Assembly: GCA_012295275.1 (NCBI GenBank)
Contig: CM022673.1
Span: 4,696,105-4,760,104 of the forward strand
DNA length: 64,000 nt
Reading direction: 5' to 3'
DNA from: Chrysomallon squamiferum
Taxonomy: Eukaryota; Mollusca; Gastropoda; Neomphalida; Peltospiridae
Shown here: one piece after another, positions 35,882 through 49,673 of the stretch
How the letters are laid out: every line of letters begins with the position of its first letter
Numbering within the stretch: the first letter of the stretch is position 1
Made by a program: the position numbers and the translations under genes
Notes under the pieces: model-generated
Database searches by the model: none
What the model saw: only the letters and a program-made list of their open reading frames with translations
Told to the model about the DNA's origin: nothing

Positions 35882-37454
35882 GAAATACCATAGTGTTGTA
35901 TAGATTTGACATATTTAGATAATATTTTCCATAATTTATCTTCTTACTTGGAAACTTTCAGTAAAATGTTTAAAAATAAAAAATTTATCATAAGTCACTA
36001 GTACAATGAGAAAGCTGAAAAACATTAAGATGAGAAAAACGGTAACAATAAAAGAGATAACAAATATGTGTGTGTGTGCGTATCTATTTACAGAATTTTA
36101 AAATGAAGCTAGAGGCTTCAATCATCTGCATCTACTAGAGCCAACTTTGCATCAGTTGAACTATCAAGCAGAATTTTAGATGAAAAGCTGAATTTTACAT
36201 GTCAAGTGAAAAACACCTTTTTTTCCCCCAGCAAAACTGAGAACCACATGAATTATCCAAACATTCCACCATGTTATAAAATCTACTGATATGTCCTTGG
36301 GAAATGCTCACACTGCATATACAGTTTCCTCATTTGAAAAATAACTGTACTGGGGAAAGCTCTCTCTCTTCTGTCACCTGCACTATGGTGTCTATTACTC
36401 AGGTGAAGTGAAATACACTAGTCTATGTGGTGACAAAAATTTGAAAGCCCTGAATATGTATACATTTAATGCAGTATATTTGTAATAAATAATAAAAAAT
36501 ATTTATGAAATCTTAACAATATATCTAAAAAAGAATTCATGAAATACTTAACGTTTCTCATTAAAAATATTTATTAAGGAATATTTAAATATCAACTTGT
36601 TTAGAGAAAACTAAAGACCTATACATGCATCTTTTATTAACACATCTTATGCATTTTAAATAATTTATTGTAAAAAGTTAAAAAAGATGTCTTCTTATCC
36701 TTTTTCAACATTCATGGCCAGTTATTCTTCAGGATACAGACATTTTGGTACTTCTTTTATCATCAATTTGGAGTAAATGAAGATAATTATCAGAAAGGCT
36801 CATGTAAAGAGAAACCAGAAGTTGTGATGTTTCAGTTGTACAACAAGTAATCTCATTATGACTGTTTGTCCAGTATGGTTTTGGTTCACAACACACTTAA
36901 AAATTCCACAAAACTCCCATCTTCATATTTTGTATTAGCAGTGTATTGTTGGGATATATATATGCACCACTATCATCTCTGTTTTCCTTGCATTTAAATT
37001 TAGGCATTTGCTTAGGGATTTCCCAGTATAATTGTTACCAAAGTGTTGCAGGATGAATGACAATCATTGCAGAACATTGTCAACTTTATTCCTTATAAAT
37101 TATTTTATTGTAGTGAATCGATCTGAATTTTCTTTTTTTTCTGCTATTTTTTTTTTTAAACCCTTTTACTGCATAATTAAATTCCATGGTCATTTCTGTA
37201 AAGATGTTAACTGTCTAAATAGAATTCACTTTTGGACTAATATGATGTTTGGCAATTTCTGTGACATGGTGTGTGTTCACTTCTTGCAGCATAAAGAGCA
37301 GGTTTTTATTAAGGCTGTGTGGTAAATCTGCTTTCCACTGTTAATGGTGATAAAAATTTTGAGTGGATAAATCTGCTTAAAGTATTGTTAAAAAGAGTCC
37401 ATACAGACTCAGATGTAACCAATGTCTGTAATTATTTCACCAGTATTTCTTTAG
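35882..37454. other. Tail-to-tail spacer between NDUFA10 and METTL6
   Basis: No supported gene. The right part is probably the METTL6 3' UTR; TTTATT (a reversed AATAAA) at about 36563 and 36632 are possible signals for the minus strand. The short frames in 36700-37320 show no family resemblance on either strand and contain many stops on the minus strand. Confidence 0.5.
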
Positions 37455-40071
37455 CTAGCTCATCTTTGTAAATGTTCCCTGAACAAATATCCTTGGCACA
37501 CAAAGCCCTTCTTTTTTATTAACAGTTTCTCTCTGAATGTAAGCATTTTTTGTTTCACTAAATCCAGCTTCTTCCATTAAATTCCTTAGAGTTTCTGAAA
37601 AGTGATCAGAGAAAAGTTAACAATGAATTTTAATTGTATACTGATGATAAAAAACTTGTTCAATCTCAATAAAAAGTCAGTATTATTAAATTTGAAATGC
37701 GAAAATGTTCAGAATATCAAAAATTGTTATGATTCAAATACCTGAGGAAAATTTCAAACTGAAAAATAAAAAATAAAAAGTAAACTTATTTCCACAAAGC
37801 ATTGATATGTCTAAAATTTACGCTACTAACATTTTCATTTTCAAATTACCATAACAATAAATTAAATATAATGAACTAAAAAAATAATGTTATGAATGGA
37901 CTGAATGTTAGTTTATGAATAATAGCTTTCTAAGGGGATTAAAACTGACACCTATTAAAAAACATAATAGTAGCAAATTAAAATACCTAAATTAATGTCT
38001 GCTTACCTAGTGAAAAGTAGTACGCTCTGGTACCATCCTGTCTCACGTAGAAGTTGTCAGCAAGCTTATGTCCAGGAGAAAATCTCAACATGGCGTAGTC
38101 ATAGAGTCCATAGTCTCTGAATAATACACATCCTCCTGGTTTCAAAACCTGTTGTGTAGCAACGAAAGGGCAAAACTAATAAGTCAGCTTATTCCCAAAG
38201 ACATGCAAAATTCACAAAACAATTTGTGTCTCATGAGGACAATGCCTCTTCACTTGGTACTGGATTCTATTCTTTCTCATGCATTAATATTCATTTTCAG
38301 AAAGTTTTTGTATTGTTTACTTTATATGTATTATTTATTATTATTTGGTTTTGTTTGTAGAAAATACTGTATGATTTCAGCATATTTTTTTGTAAATAGA
38401 TTTAGTAGTATGATTATGTAAAGCAAAGAAGTGTGTGAAAAAATAAATTTATAAACTAAAATGTAAAAATATAAAAATAAATTACCAATAAAAAAAAAAA
38501 AAAAGAAAAAAGAAAAAAACAGATTTTCATTGAACTGATCATCAGAGGGACTGGTACATTCAAGTCATGAATAGAATTTAATATTAAATAGAGAATGAAG
38601 GAAATAATATTTACATTATATATATTTTTCAAAGCTGAAACCATTTTGTCAGGGTGGATGGCTGACAGAACAAATATCATTGAAACTACATCAACACTGT
38701 CAGCAGGAACATTACTGCACAAATCATCTTGAGTGATGTCACAGTGGAATACAACACATCGTTCTCTGTCAAATGAAGGATGCTCCTGACAAAATTAAAA
38801 GACTACTTTTTTGTTTTATGAACACTAAACTAATTTTTACACTAAATAAATATTTATTAAAATGCCAATGATCATAGAAACAAACAGTTCATATGTTCAA
38901 GATATCTATTGCGAGTACACGAAGTCTAATAATAATTCTTTGTTATAATTTTGTGACAAATAATTATTTAAGAAACATATATATTATATATATATATATA
39001 TTTATACAAAATATAAAATAATAAATATTTTTTCTTTTTGTTTGTGTATGGTCATATTTATTTAATGGTTGGAAATGGAAAGAAATTTGTTAAAATATGT
39101 TGCACTCTAAAACAAGATATATGAATATAAAATTTGAAACAGATACATCTTTTGACAAAATTTAATGATGTTTGGTTACCATGGTTACCTTTACAAACTG
39201 TACTGCTCTTTTGGAAAAATCACAGGCATAAACAAACAAACTTTTGTCTTCTTCTAGCAAAGGAAATATAAAGTTTCCAACCCCACAACCAACTTCTAGA
39301 ATTTTCTTGTCTTCTTTCTGCTAAAGAAAACAGCCATTAAGTACAAGTTTCTAAACAATATTTAATTCAAAAACAGCTGGATTAATTCCTATATAAATAT
39401 CATTAAAGTAAATTTCTAATACATATTATAAAGTTTATCTAAATTTCATTTTCCATATACTATAACAATTTTCCATGTTGCATTAAAATGTTTCTAAATT
39501 TATGTTCTACAATAATAAATTATTTTGATGATAAAGATTTTGTTTTTAGTTTATCATCTGAGGAAACCATTCACACACTGATACTGATGTTTAAGAAAAT
39601 TGTTATAATGAATTTGTATCAGGACACAATTATGATCAATAAAATAATGTGTCATTTGATTTTTATTTTGTTAATCTTTGTAGAAGCAATACTTAAATAA
39701 AAAATAAGCTTAAAAATAGCAAAAAATGTATTTAAACATTTTACCTTGCTGTATTAACTTGGATTAATGTTATTCATTAATGTATAATCAAAGTTAGTTA
39801 AAGATCATCATGCTGTGGAATCTGATCTTACCTTACTATCATTAAGAAGTTCTTGGAATTCTCGAAGGGTCCAGTGTCGATCTTTAAAGAATTTTGTCGT
39901 GTTCCTTTTATAAAAAATATCCCAGTTTTTTTGTGCCTCTAGTTCTAGTTTGTTTTGTTTGAAATCAGACACCAGTTTTACATCTCTGTGTAATTTTGAA
40001 ATTTCTGTCTCTGTCAAAGTGCGAGCTGTATGACTAAATGCTGACTCTGAACTTGCTTCATCCATTTTCAT
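37455..40071 (-). CDS. METTL6: tRNA N3-methylcytidine methyltransferase METTL6
   Basis: Coding exons in order: 40071-39832, 39320-39189, 38785-38615, 38148-38007, 37594-37455. The product is 274 aa (human 284). METTL6 is a class I SAM-dependent methyltransferase that makes m3C at position 32 of serine tRNAs, working with seryl-tRNA synthetase. The family block [18 protein letters not shown] and the following [10 protein letters not shown] lie in exon 1. SAM-binding motif I ([11 protein letters not shown]) and the acidic YACDFS at the next strand lie in exon 2, [12 protein letters not shown]-type sequence in exon 3 (here [13 protein letters not shown]) and [15 protein letters not shown] in exon 4. 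The start could be Met1 or Met3. An acceptor-like tacag just upstream puts the exon edge at 40084 and implies a separate 5' UTR exon. It faces NDUFA10 tail to tail. Confidence 0.95.
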
Positions 40072-40084
40072 GTCAATTAGAAAT

Positions 40085-41997
40085 CTGTATTTATAATAAA
40101 ATAAAAATAATAAAATAATAATATAATTAAAAAAAAATTAAAATTAAAATAAAAAAAGAGTAAAAGTAAAAAATAATAAAATAAAAATGTTTTACATTTT
40201 AAAAGGGTTTGTGTGTGTGTGTCTGTGTTATTTTGTGAGGTTATTGTGATTACGGTTAATTAAATTACAGTAAATGTAATAATTATTATTTATTTAATAC
40301 TACTATTACTACTACTAATAAATTTGTGAAACGCAATAATGTCTTATCCAACAATATTAATTTGATTAAATTTTGTTTTCCATAACATTAACTGATAATA
40401 TTAATAAGAGTATTAATACGTACTTCTTACTTAAAATATATTTTACAAATCCATATATTTTACAAATTCACCAACTCCTATTCCGTATTCGAATTTTACT
40501 TATGTTACTTCACTTTAGTAGTATCTGATTTTTCCCTGTGGGTTTAAACGAATTTATACGGAATCGACGACTTCGAAATTGGGTAATACTCGGAATAACG
40601 ATACAATTGCTTAGTCAAACTTTAATGTACTATAAATCTTGTTATAATTAAAACCCAGTCATTATATGTTGAACACTCACATAAGATTGTGCGACTATTT
40701 ATATATTTTCAGCTAAAGTCTATCTGCAAGTGGGCAGATAATTCTAAAACATCCAAAGATTACACAACAGAATGTTAACTCCCATGTTAACGTGTCTGTG
40801 TTAAATTATTTGTACGATACATAAGCGCAAAACAGCATGCTAAACCAAGTAAGTTTCATTATTTATTTGAAAAGAATATGAAACGTATAGCGATATTTTG
40901 TTATAAATCTTCTGTTGGATTCTGATTGTTGTATTAACATTAATTTTAATTTATATTTAAACAAAAGTAGGAAAAGAAAACATAGCTATTAAACATAGCA
41001 GTGTTAATGGTCGAATAATGGTTGAATTTTTTAAAAGAATAAATTAACAGATTAAAATTTTGCAGAATCATGAGAATGGTAAAATAAAAACAAAACAAAC
41101 AAACGGTATTTAAATTACTATATTTACAGTCGTACGTACATAAAAATTACATCAAATACATTTAACGCAAGAAAATACATTACTTATTTACATCATACTA
41201 ATTAACATTGCACAGTAATACACTTGACAGACAACACCGTGACTACATACAAAATATACACTAGAAAAATTACTTATTCCAAAAAAAAATTATCATTGTA
41301 AGTTATAATGTTTAAGGCCTACACCATTTTATTTACTGATATTTAAAATAAAATTTTAAGGAATAAACGAAAAATAAAGTAAAATGAAAATGTTCATTTT
41401 TATATATAACTTACATTTTCTTTGTTTTTATAATAAGCATTCACCACAAAGTAAAAAAAAAAAAAAAAAAAAAAAAATTAAAAATATTTACATTAGTTTC
41501 AAAGCAGAAATAATATTAAATAATATAGAAATAATTAGAAAAAAAACAAACAAAAATGTTAAAAAACATTTTCTGAATATTATAAACCCAATACAAATAT
41601 TAATTTTCAAATATTTAAATAGTTTTTCTGAGCTCAAAAACAGAAAGGTCCAATTGTAATATTTAATAGAAATCCAAGAATTACAATATACAACATGTAT
41701 AAAAATTCAGCCAATACAAATAAGAAAAAAGGAAAAAACAGAAGAAAACAATAAAATAATATACTTTTATACATTGTTTTTATACAGACACATAAGCATT
41801 TCTAAACTTTAAAAAAAAAAGAAGAAAGAAAAAGCAGTATTAGAGTTTAAAAACAGCAGGCTATTTATTTATATATAATAATAGTCTACACAGATGTAAA
41901 CCAACTTGATTTTTCAAAAACTTATTCATTATAAATAAGCTGAATAATTTCATCTACTTTAAAAAAAACAATTTCAAATCTGTATACCACCCCCAAA

Positions 41998-42045
<48 letters not shown>

Positions 42046-43574
42046 AATATAGAAACAAAAACAACTCGGCGCCTAACAAACCAAAAACAAAACCAAAAAC
42101 AACTGACAACAAAAGACTTTATAAACTTAGTAAATACAAAATGTTATTATCTATATTCTGAGTGGAATTTTACCTACATTTATTCCTAGATGAGAAACCC
42201 ATCTACTACTCCTTTTACTTCTATTAATAACCAAGTAATAATAAATAAAAACAAATATAAAAGCCCAGAAGAGCCAAATATCATTCCAATTCATCCCACA
42301 AGTAACTAAAAATAGATGTGCTTAAGGAAATGAATGTATCTTTATAATAAGGACAATTAATATAACACACATCACTCCAAAAGACCTGTTCTATCACTAT
42401 TGGACATTCAGTCACAATTGTATGAAAATGGCAGCACATTATTCCTTAAAAATGGTAACAGTATCAGTATATGAATGTGAAAACATGAAAATTACTTGGT
42501 TACAAATTCTGTGTTGAATATTAATGTTATTGTTCTAAAATGTCAAGTTTTTATAAAGGAGAAATATTTTAAAAGGCAAAGAAATAAATTCATTTAATAA
42601 AAATAATACTAAAATTTTCAATCTTCTCCTGAAATCAGTTTTGATGGTGTATATATTTACTGCATAATTTTCAAATATTCTCTCTTCCAACATTCATAAA
42701 AATAAAAATCTGTTAATTATATACAGTTTTGTTTTGGTCTCATTGAAAAATTCATTATTTTTATTTTAATGTAAGTTATAATGAATTTTGGTTTTTTCTT
42801 TCAAAGCCAAAACGGTTTGTAATCATGATAAGAAAAGAAAATCTTTCTATCATTCATTCATTTGCTCTCATTTTCCAATCTAAGACATTAAAATGATATG
42901 GGAATCATTTCCTATAGATAATACATTAATATATAACTAACATAGTTTTTTACATGAATATGACAGAAAACAAATACTCTTTAATGTTTTAGTTTAATAA
43001 TAATAAAAAAAAATAAAAATAAAAATAAAAACCAGACATATATATTCTTTAGTAATTTCTTTGACAGTTCAAACTATATAAACCAAATATTTATTTAAAA
43101 AAAAAAAAAAAAAAAAAAAAAATAAAAACAAATGAAAATAAATAAACAATAAATAAACAGATCTAAAAGAAAAACCTGGAATCAAAATAACTACATCCAG
43201 ATAATGAAAAATATAAAATTATTCTATCACCAAACAGAAGATTTTTTGTTTTGTTTTTAGAATACTTAAAAAATATACACCTGTTATCTAAATTATTTCA
43301 AATTTTTTAAAACTATAACTATTAAATGAAAAAATATATTCTTTAGAAATATTTAATTACAACAAATAAAAGCACCTTTAATTCAGTTTTCATGCAGTTA
43401 ATATTTTCACTAAGCTGCTAGACATTATTATTATTATGTTAAATGTATGTACAAATTTCAAATCTCCAACTGAGAGTTCTCAAAATTTAAAAGAAATTAT
43501 AAAGATTTACTAAAATTACTCAAGTTTATTCAATAATGACAATAAAAAAAAAAAATATAAATAAATAATAAAAA

Positions 43575-43607
<33 letters not shown>

Positions 43608-44592
43608 CATAAAAATAATTTAAAATGGAATTGCATATACTTTATAATTAACAAATAATCCTCCACAAACACCAACTGAATTCTTCATTACTGCAAATCA
43701 AATATATTAAAACTGAGATCAGGCAGTTAAAAAAAAAAAAAAAAAAAAAAAAATTGAGAGTTAACCATTTGATAAACACGTTATTTACTATAGTAAATGT
43801 AACCCAATATCAAACCATGTATCCAAAAAACATGATAATTTTTCATTCATGTATACATTTTTGTTCCTTTTTGTGTCTTATCTTTGGTTTATCAAAGACA
43901 TTTGTATGAGAATTCCTGTCTATGTATATAAAAAATACATTTATGTTAAAAAATAACAGCAACTGTTGGAATAAAGTCAGACCTTTTCGTTTTCTTTATA
44001 TCATCCATTATATTTATAAATATTAACTGATAACTGGGTATTAAGATCTCATATTCATTAAAATTTCCATTTTGATTTTATACAAAAAATACAATTATCA
44101 TTCAAATCTTTTACAAAATATAAATAAAGAAAAACATTTTTCAACATCTGCAATTAAATTTCCAGTCATCTGGAACTGCCCTTTCAAATCATTATTGATA
44201 GATAACAAACATTACAATTCCTTTTCTGAAACGAGAAGAACCAAATCCTTTTTACCCCTTTGGATCATAAATAACTGAATTATCTGTTTACTTTAAAATA
44301 TTTTCAAAATGGAGCAGGTTACTTTTTTAGTTTAAAAAAAAAAAAAAAAAAAAAAAAAGTATAAAAAAAAATGTCCTGCTTTCAATGAAAAGAATGGGAT
44401 CATTTGTTTTATATGAATATGAAACCCTAAATCGTGGAGACACTGAAAAAAAGAGAACACTCGTACAGGAAGGTTAGAAAGGGTTTCATGCTGTTATTCT
44501 TCTCATTACGATCATCTTGGTTCTACCCAGTCTGGTTGGTTGTGCACAATGAAAGACATTCAGTTAAAAAAGAATCCTTGTCGCAGAGTCAG
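40085..44592. other. METTL6 5' flank and RAB18 3' UTR / intergenic region
   Basis: About 4.5 kb without a supported gene. The left part should hold the METTL6 5' UTR exon and promoter (unplaced), and the right part the RAB18 3' UTR. Several TTTATT motifs (AATAAA on the minus strand) occur and cannot be ranked. It contains poly(A) tracts, the longest at 42003-42044, and an AAT run at 43578-43608. Confidence 0.5.
42003..42044. repeat. Poly(A) homopolymer tract
   Basis: About 42 consecutive A residues on the plus strand. Shorter A-tracts occur at 43099-43121, 43731-43753 and 44335-44358, so the downstream flank of RAB18 is unusually rich in A homopolymers. Confidence 0.9.
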
Positions 44593-45069
44593 TCAAATGA
44601 GATTACAGTAGTTATTGCAGCCTCCACCAGCAGCGTTTGATGTGGAATTGAGATTTATTCCTTGTCTGTCAGTTTCCCACAACCCAGGTGTTTGTATTAT
44701 CTGAAATGCATAAACCAGAGAAAGGTGTGAAGTCTAAAAAAAAATATATGAACAGACATTTAAAATGAAATACAGAATATAAACTGTAACAAATATTCCT
44801 ATAAAATCAAATTTACCTTTTATTTCTTTTATAATCAATTAAATAATTATCTTTACTCAACTTTTTAAATATAATAATTAAAAAACATGAAATACAGAAT
44901 ATAGACTAAATACATTAAATAAAATTTACCTTTTCTACTAATTCTTCAAATGCACACTGCACACCTTCCTTTGTTTTAGCACTGGCCTCTATAAACAGCG
45001 TGTGGTGTTTTCTTGCAAATTTTAAACCTTCTTCTTTGCTGACTTCTCTCTTATCCTGAAATAAATTTA

Positions 45070-45111
<42 letters not shown>

Positions 45112-46317
45112 AAATCACTGCCTAACAGGATCACTGCTCAGTCTATTAAAATCTTTAATAACTATCACTGTACAAAATGATGCAATAAATAAGTAAAATT
45201 TCAGCTTTCTTTCCTCCTTAGAAATTTGTTATTTTACTGTCAACATTGAGACCAGGATGCTAAGATTTAACAAAACAAAACCATTTGCACATATACATTA
45301 TAAATAATGTCCTAGTGTGGTGCTATAGGTATTTAATGGTGATTCATATACATTTTTTAGTGAATAACTAATGTACTAGAAAAATATAAACAAGTTATCT
45401 AAGTACTGAGAAATGAATAATGTAACTATTACCTTGTCAATCTTGTTTCCAACCAACATTTTTATCATCTCATGTTTGGTTGCAAATGTTTCTAATTCGT
45501 TTAGCCAGGCATCAAGTTTGCTGAAGGATTGCTTACTGCATACGTCATAGACTGAAATGAAGACACAGAAAATGTCAGGAGAGCACTGCTGGTAATTTGG
45601 GGATTTTTATTTTGTTTTTTTTAATTTTTATTAAAATGTGATTAAAATAGATAACAGCATCAAAATTAAATGTACGATTTTTTTTTTTTTTTTTTTTTAA
45701 TTATATTAATATCTTCTTCCTTTTATTTTATTGTGGAGTAAGTAAGATTTACAACACAAAACAAATATTTGTGTCAAATGCTGGGGATGTTATGCGTATT
45801 CAACAGCATTACACATTTAATAAATATACAGTATTTGCTTGAATGCAAAAAAACAAAAAAGCCAGCATATTTATTTATATTTTTATAGCTATAAATTTTA
45901 ATATATATTGTAAAATTAATTCTTGTATTACACATTTTTCTACTGAGTTAAGTGATTAATATATGTTAGTGTATTTTCTAACAAATAATCAGATAACCTT
46001 TTGCCAGATTACTGGAAAATATCAGTATATATAATTTAAGCAATATACAGAAAATATTTCATGTTCATATTTAAATATCAGTGTTTATATTATTACCTAG
46101 TATAACACCTTGTGCTCCTCGGTAGTAACTTGGTGTTAATGTTCGGAATCTTTCTTGACCAGCAGTGTCCTAGAACAGATAAAACTTTTTACTATTATTT
46201 TATTTTATGGTCTTATTAGACGATAAAATATTTTTTAAAAACAGCTGTATCTTCATGCATGTAAAACTGATTGTTTACTATCATTTTATATCAAATTATT
46301 TTAACTGGCAGATAATT

Positions 46318-46365
<48 letters not shown>

Positions 46366-48597
46366 GTAATAAAATCAGTTAAAGATAATGAAATAAAATA
46401 ATAACTTCTGTTTACAAACAAGGAGAAAAAAAAATCTTGTATTGCTGCTGATGTTATTACAATTTTTACCTGAGATAAATTCTGTTGATATTTCTGGTTT
46501 ATTAATCTTTATTTATATGTATCAAGATATTAATGAATTTATCATAATTAGGCTAATTTGCATTTTATTCACTTTTTATTAAAACTGAATTTGATAGAAC
46601 ACGAACAAATGTGTTAAAATATAACAAAACATCAAATTTGTTCACTTCAAAACCAAATCTTTCCATACTGTATGTAAAAATCAAAATATGTCAACCCTGA
46701 ACATATTAATTTTCAAGTTTAAAATCCCCCAAAACAACAAATATTTTTAACTCAAATCCTGGAAAGTATGGATTATGGTTTACCATACTGTCGGTATTAA
46801 TTAACTGATAAAATAATACATCTCGTTTTAATAAATCATTTAATATGTTATATCAAAAGGGAAGACTAAATGAAGAATATTCATCTATTTCTTAATATTT
46901 GGAGTAACCAAACAAAATTTTAATACAAACAGCTAGCAGTTACAAAACAGTTTTTGTGCTAGACAATATTTATTGGTTAATCTGCTGTTCCAAGAATGAA
47001 TGCTGAGGGTTCCATCATCTACAATAAGTTCTGTAAGTCTGTATAACCAAAAACTAAAGCAAATTAATTATTTGACTGAGATCCTATATATCTACATAAA
47101 CAAACAAAAAATAAAATAAAATAAAAAATAGGAAATGCAACTTACCCAGATGGCCAATTTTGTTTTATTACCATCAACTGTTAAAGTCTTCACCTTAAAA
47201 TCAACACCTAAAAAAATATTAATACATTTCATCTGAATATATATTATAACCACTAAAAAACATATAAGAATGTTAAATCTGAATATGTTTGATAATGAAT
47301 ACTGAAAATGTTTGCTTCCATACATGTGTTTATGGAAATATGCAATAAATGTGCTGAAAAATTGTAGTGTATATTCAAGAAGAATAAAATTATCTTCTTC
47401 AGATATCTTTTAAACTAATATAGAATGTATATTATTAACACCCACCCCAAAAACAAACAAAAATTCTTGTGGACACTGAAACAGAGAAATAACATGTCCA
47501 AATCTTTAAAATGAAAAGATTATATTACTGTTCCTATAGTTTTACAGTATTAATAATTTATAAGAGATCATTCTTTACATATCTGGAAAATTAAAATTAA
47601 AATATTTACCTATTGTTGCTGATTGTTCAGGATCAAATGTGTCATCAGTAAATCTTAGTAGTAAACTGAAAAAAAAATAAAAATAAAAATAATAAAAAAG
47701 TGAATAAAAAATAACATTAATAAGACATATGAAAGTTTAATTTAACTGGATTAAAAATAATGCTTAGTAAAATCAGTATTAATTATTTTGTAATCATTTG
47801 TGTGTTAAGTAATATGTAATTATGGGATTTGCATGTCATCAGATATATATAGGACTTACAAACATTCAGCCTTGATAAAATAACATTAATGCAGAACCAT
47901 TATTTAAATTTTAATACTATTTTACCTGAAATGTGTTGACAGAAATTTCTGTCAATTCTAGGATCAAAAAACTATATGCATATATTGTATATATACATAA
48001 ATCTGTACTAGATTATTTGATTCTATAAAACTGTAAAATCTAATATTAATATTCAATCAAATAGTGACCCCATTCCAACATTAATGCTAAACATAATTTA
48101 AAGGCGAGACAAGAGCGAAAAAAAAAAAAAAATTAAAAATTTCAAACAACAGATCACAACAGCGAAAATATATTGCAAACAGTATTTCAATTTAAAGCGT
48201 AAAACCGAAATATATAATAAAAGTCTAAACAGCCATTTCCAAAAATGTACTGACACAAATTATGACCCAGTGACTTCTGTACGATTATGTAATTGTTCCC
48301 AGTTGATTTAATCCTTAATGGTTTGTACTTTGATCAAATAAATTGAAAAACCTATCAAGTCATACTGGTAGTATCGGAGAAAGACATTATTATAAAACTG
48401 ATCTTGTCTAAAGAGTATTATGAAAGGTTCACAAGTTTAAAGTTATTTTCACTTTGTCCCCTAAACAAGAAACCAACGCAATTCAATCTTTGTTAGAAGA
48501 CTATTACTAGTATTAGTTTTACCAACCTCGATTTACCAACACCACTTTCACCAATTATTAATATTTTAAGCGTGGTCAACAATTCTTGATCATCCAT
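44593..48597 (-). CDS. RAB18: Small GTPase Rab18
   Basis: Exons in order: 48597-48527, 47665-47610, 47207-47146, 46169-46097, 45551-45433, 45055-44930, 44700-44593. The product is 204 aa (human 206). Rab18 acts on ER and lipid-droplet membranes and in vesicle traffic. Visible motifs: P-loop GESGVGKSS split across the first junction, effector region [16 protein letters not shown], switch [17 protein letters not shown] and the ASAK base-recognition motifs. The C-terminus CNNYCNLI has two cysteines with a CaaX-type end, as in vertebrate Rab18 (CGGYCSVL), so it should be prenylated. The start has the short Rab18-type leader ([17 protein letters not shown]). It is transcribed divergently from SPC25, with about 1.1 kb between coding starts. 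A TA microsatellite lies just upstream of the exon at 45055. Confidence 0.97.
45072..45105. repeat. (TA)n microsatellite next to a RAB18 acceptor
   Basis: A-rich sequence and about 13 TA units, beginning about 20 bp beyond the exon edge at 45055 on the acceptor side. Here the expected polypyrimidine tract is largely replaced by TA and T sequence. Confidence 0.9.
46319..46363. repeat. (AAT)n microsatellite in RAB18 intron
   Basis: Fifteen AAT units in the intron between exons 47146-47207 and 46097-46169. Confidence 0.95.
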
Positions 48598-49673
48598 TGA
48601 TATTATATTTTCTTGTATGAACTTTTGTTTTGATTCTAAATATATTCAAGACGTCATTAATTCGTAAACTCCTGTCAAAGTTTATTGTGATATGGCGAAA
48701 ACACACACACTCATGTGTGAAACGTCATTTGTTTGTGTAAAACGTAGCAGCTGATAAATATTTTGTAACAAACCATTTAATTGGTCCAAAACTATCATTA
48801 AATCTGGCGAAGTACAACAAACGATAGAAGATAGGAAAAAACGGTTAATAAAATTATTTAAAATTACCTCTGACACAATACTATAAGTATAATTTATGGT
48901 GCTTTTATAATTAAAAATATTACTAATAATTAAAAATATTACTAATAATTAAAAAAAGGAGAAAAATGTATTAATCTTTAAAAAGTAGCAATATCCTCAG
49001 ACAAAGGGAATAGTGTCCATTTTTCTGTATAAAATGAATGACAATAAATAAATATATAAATAAATACAATTTTCACGATCTTATCATTCTCTTTGACAGA
49101 AACACTGTAAAACCAAGCACGTTTATAGTTTTCGGATCTTTGTCGCTTTTCAAAGCAAATCATATGACCAAATTATGTCAATGATTTTGATTGGATGTAT
49201 TTTACTTCCGCTGAAATTAGGCGGTGTTTGCAAAACGTTAACTTAAATGTAAATGTAAATAAAAGACACATTCAGGTGAAATATTTAGTTAGATGTACTT
49301 AAATTCACTGAGTTATGTATTCTTATGATTCTTTATTTTATGATAAATCAAACAGGATTTGTGATAAATGTCTGATATTATGGGTAGATTATACTACTAC
49401 TACACTACACTACTACAGTCTTACAGTCTACAGTATATAAATTAGTAATACTAATAAAGTAATAGTATTACTATTGACAGTCTTTCAACTTCAACAAGTT
49501 CAAGGCAGTAAGCAAGTGGAGTAACTGAGCAAATGCCTATAATGCTATATTTAATTATTAATTATTAAGCTATTTTAGTGATATATCAAACATTGTTTTA
49601 TATTTAGACTTCAAAAGTCCTGTCACTTCAACCTGACACTTGGGTTAAATTTTTTTTTTTTTTAAATTTCCAG
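48598..49673. promoter_or_regulatory. Shared RAB18 / SPC25 head-to-head promoter region
   Basis: The coding starts of RAB18 (minus, 48597) and SPC25 (plus, 49676) face away from each other. The SPC25 start codon lies 2 bp inside an exon that opens at an acceptor (cag 49671-49673), so a non-coding first exon must lie in this spacer. An ACTTCCG motif at 49204-49210 (ETS-type), followed by GC-richer sequence, is the best promoter candidate. A small duplicated ATTAAAAATATTACTAATA occurs at about 48910-48950. Confidence 0.5.

Noticed and set aside
37032-37325. 97-codon plus-strand open frame between NDUFA10 and METTL6
   Set aside because: It is Phe/Cys/His-rich without a known pattern and lies in the spacer or METTL6 3' UTR. 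The minus strand there is full of stops.
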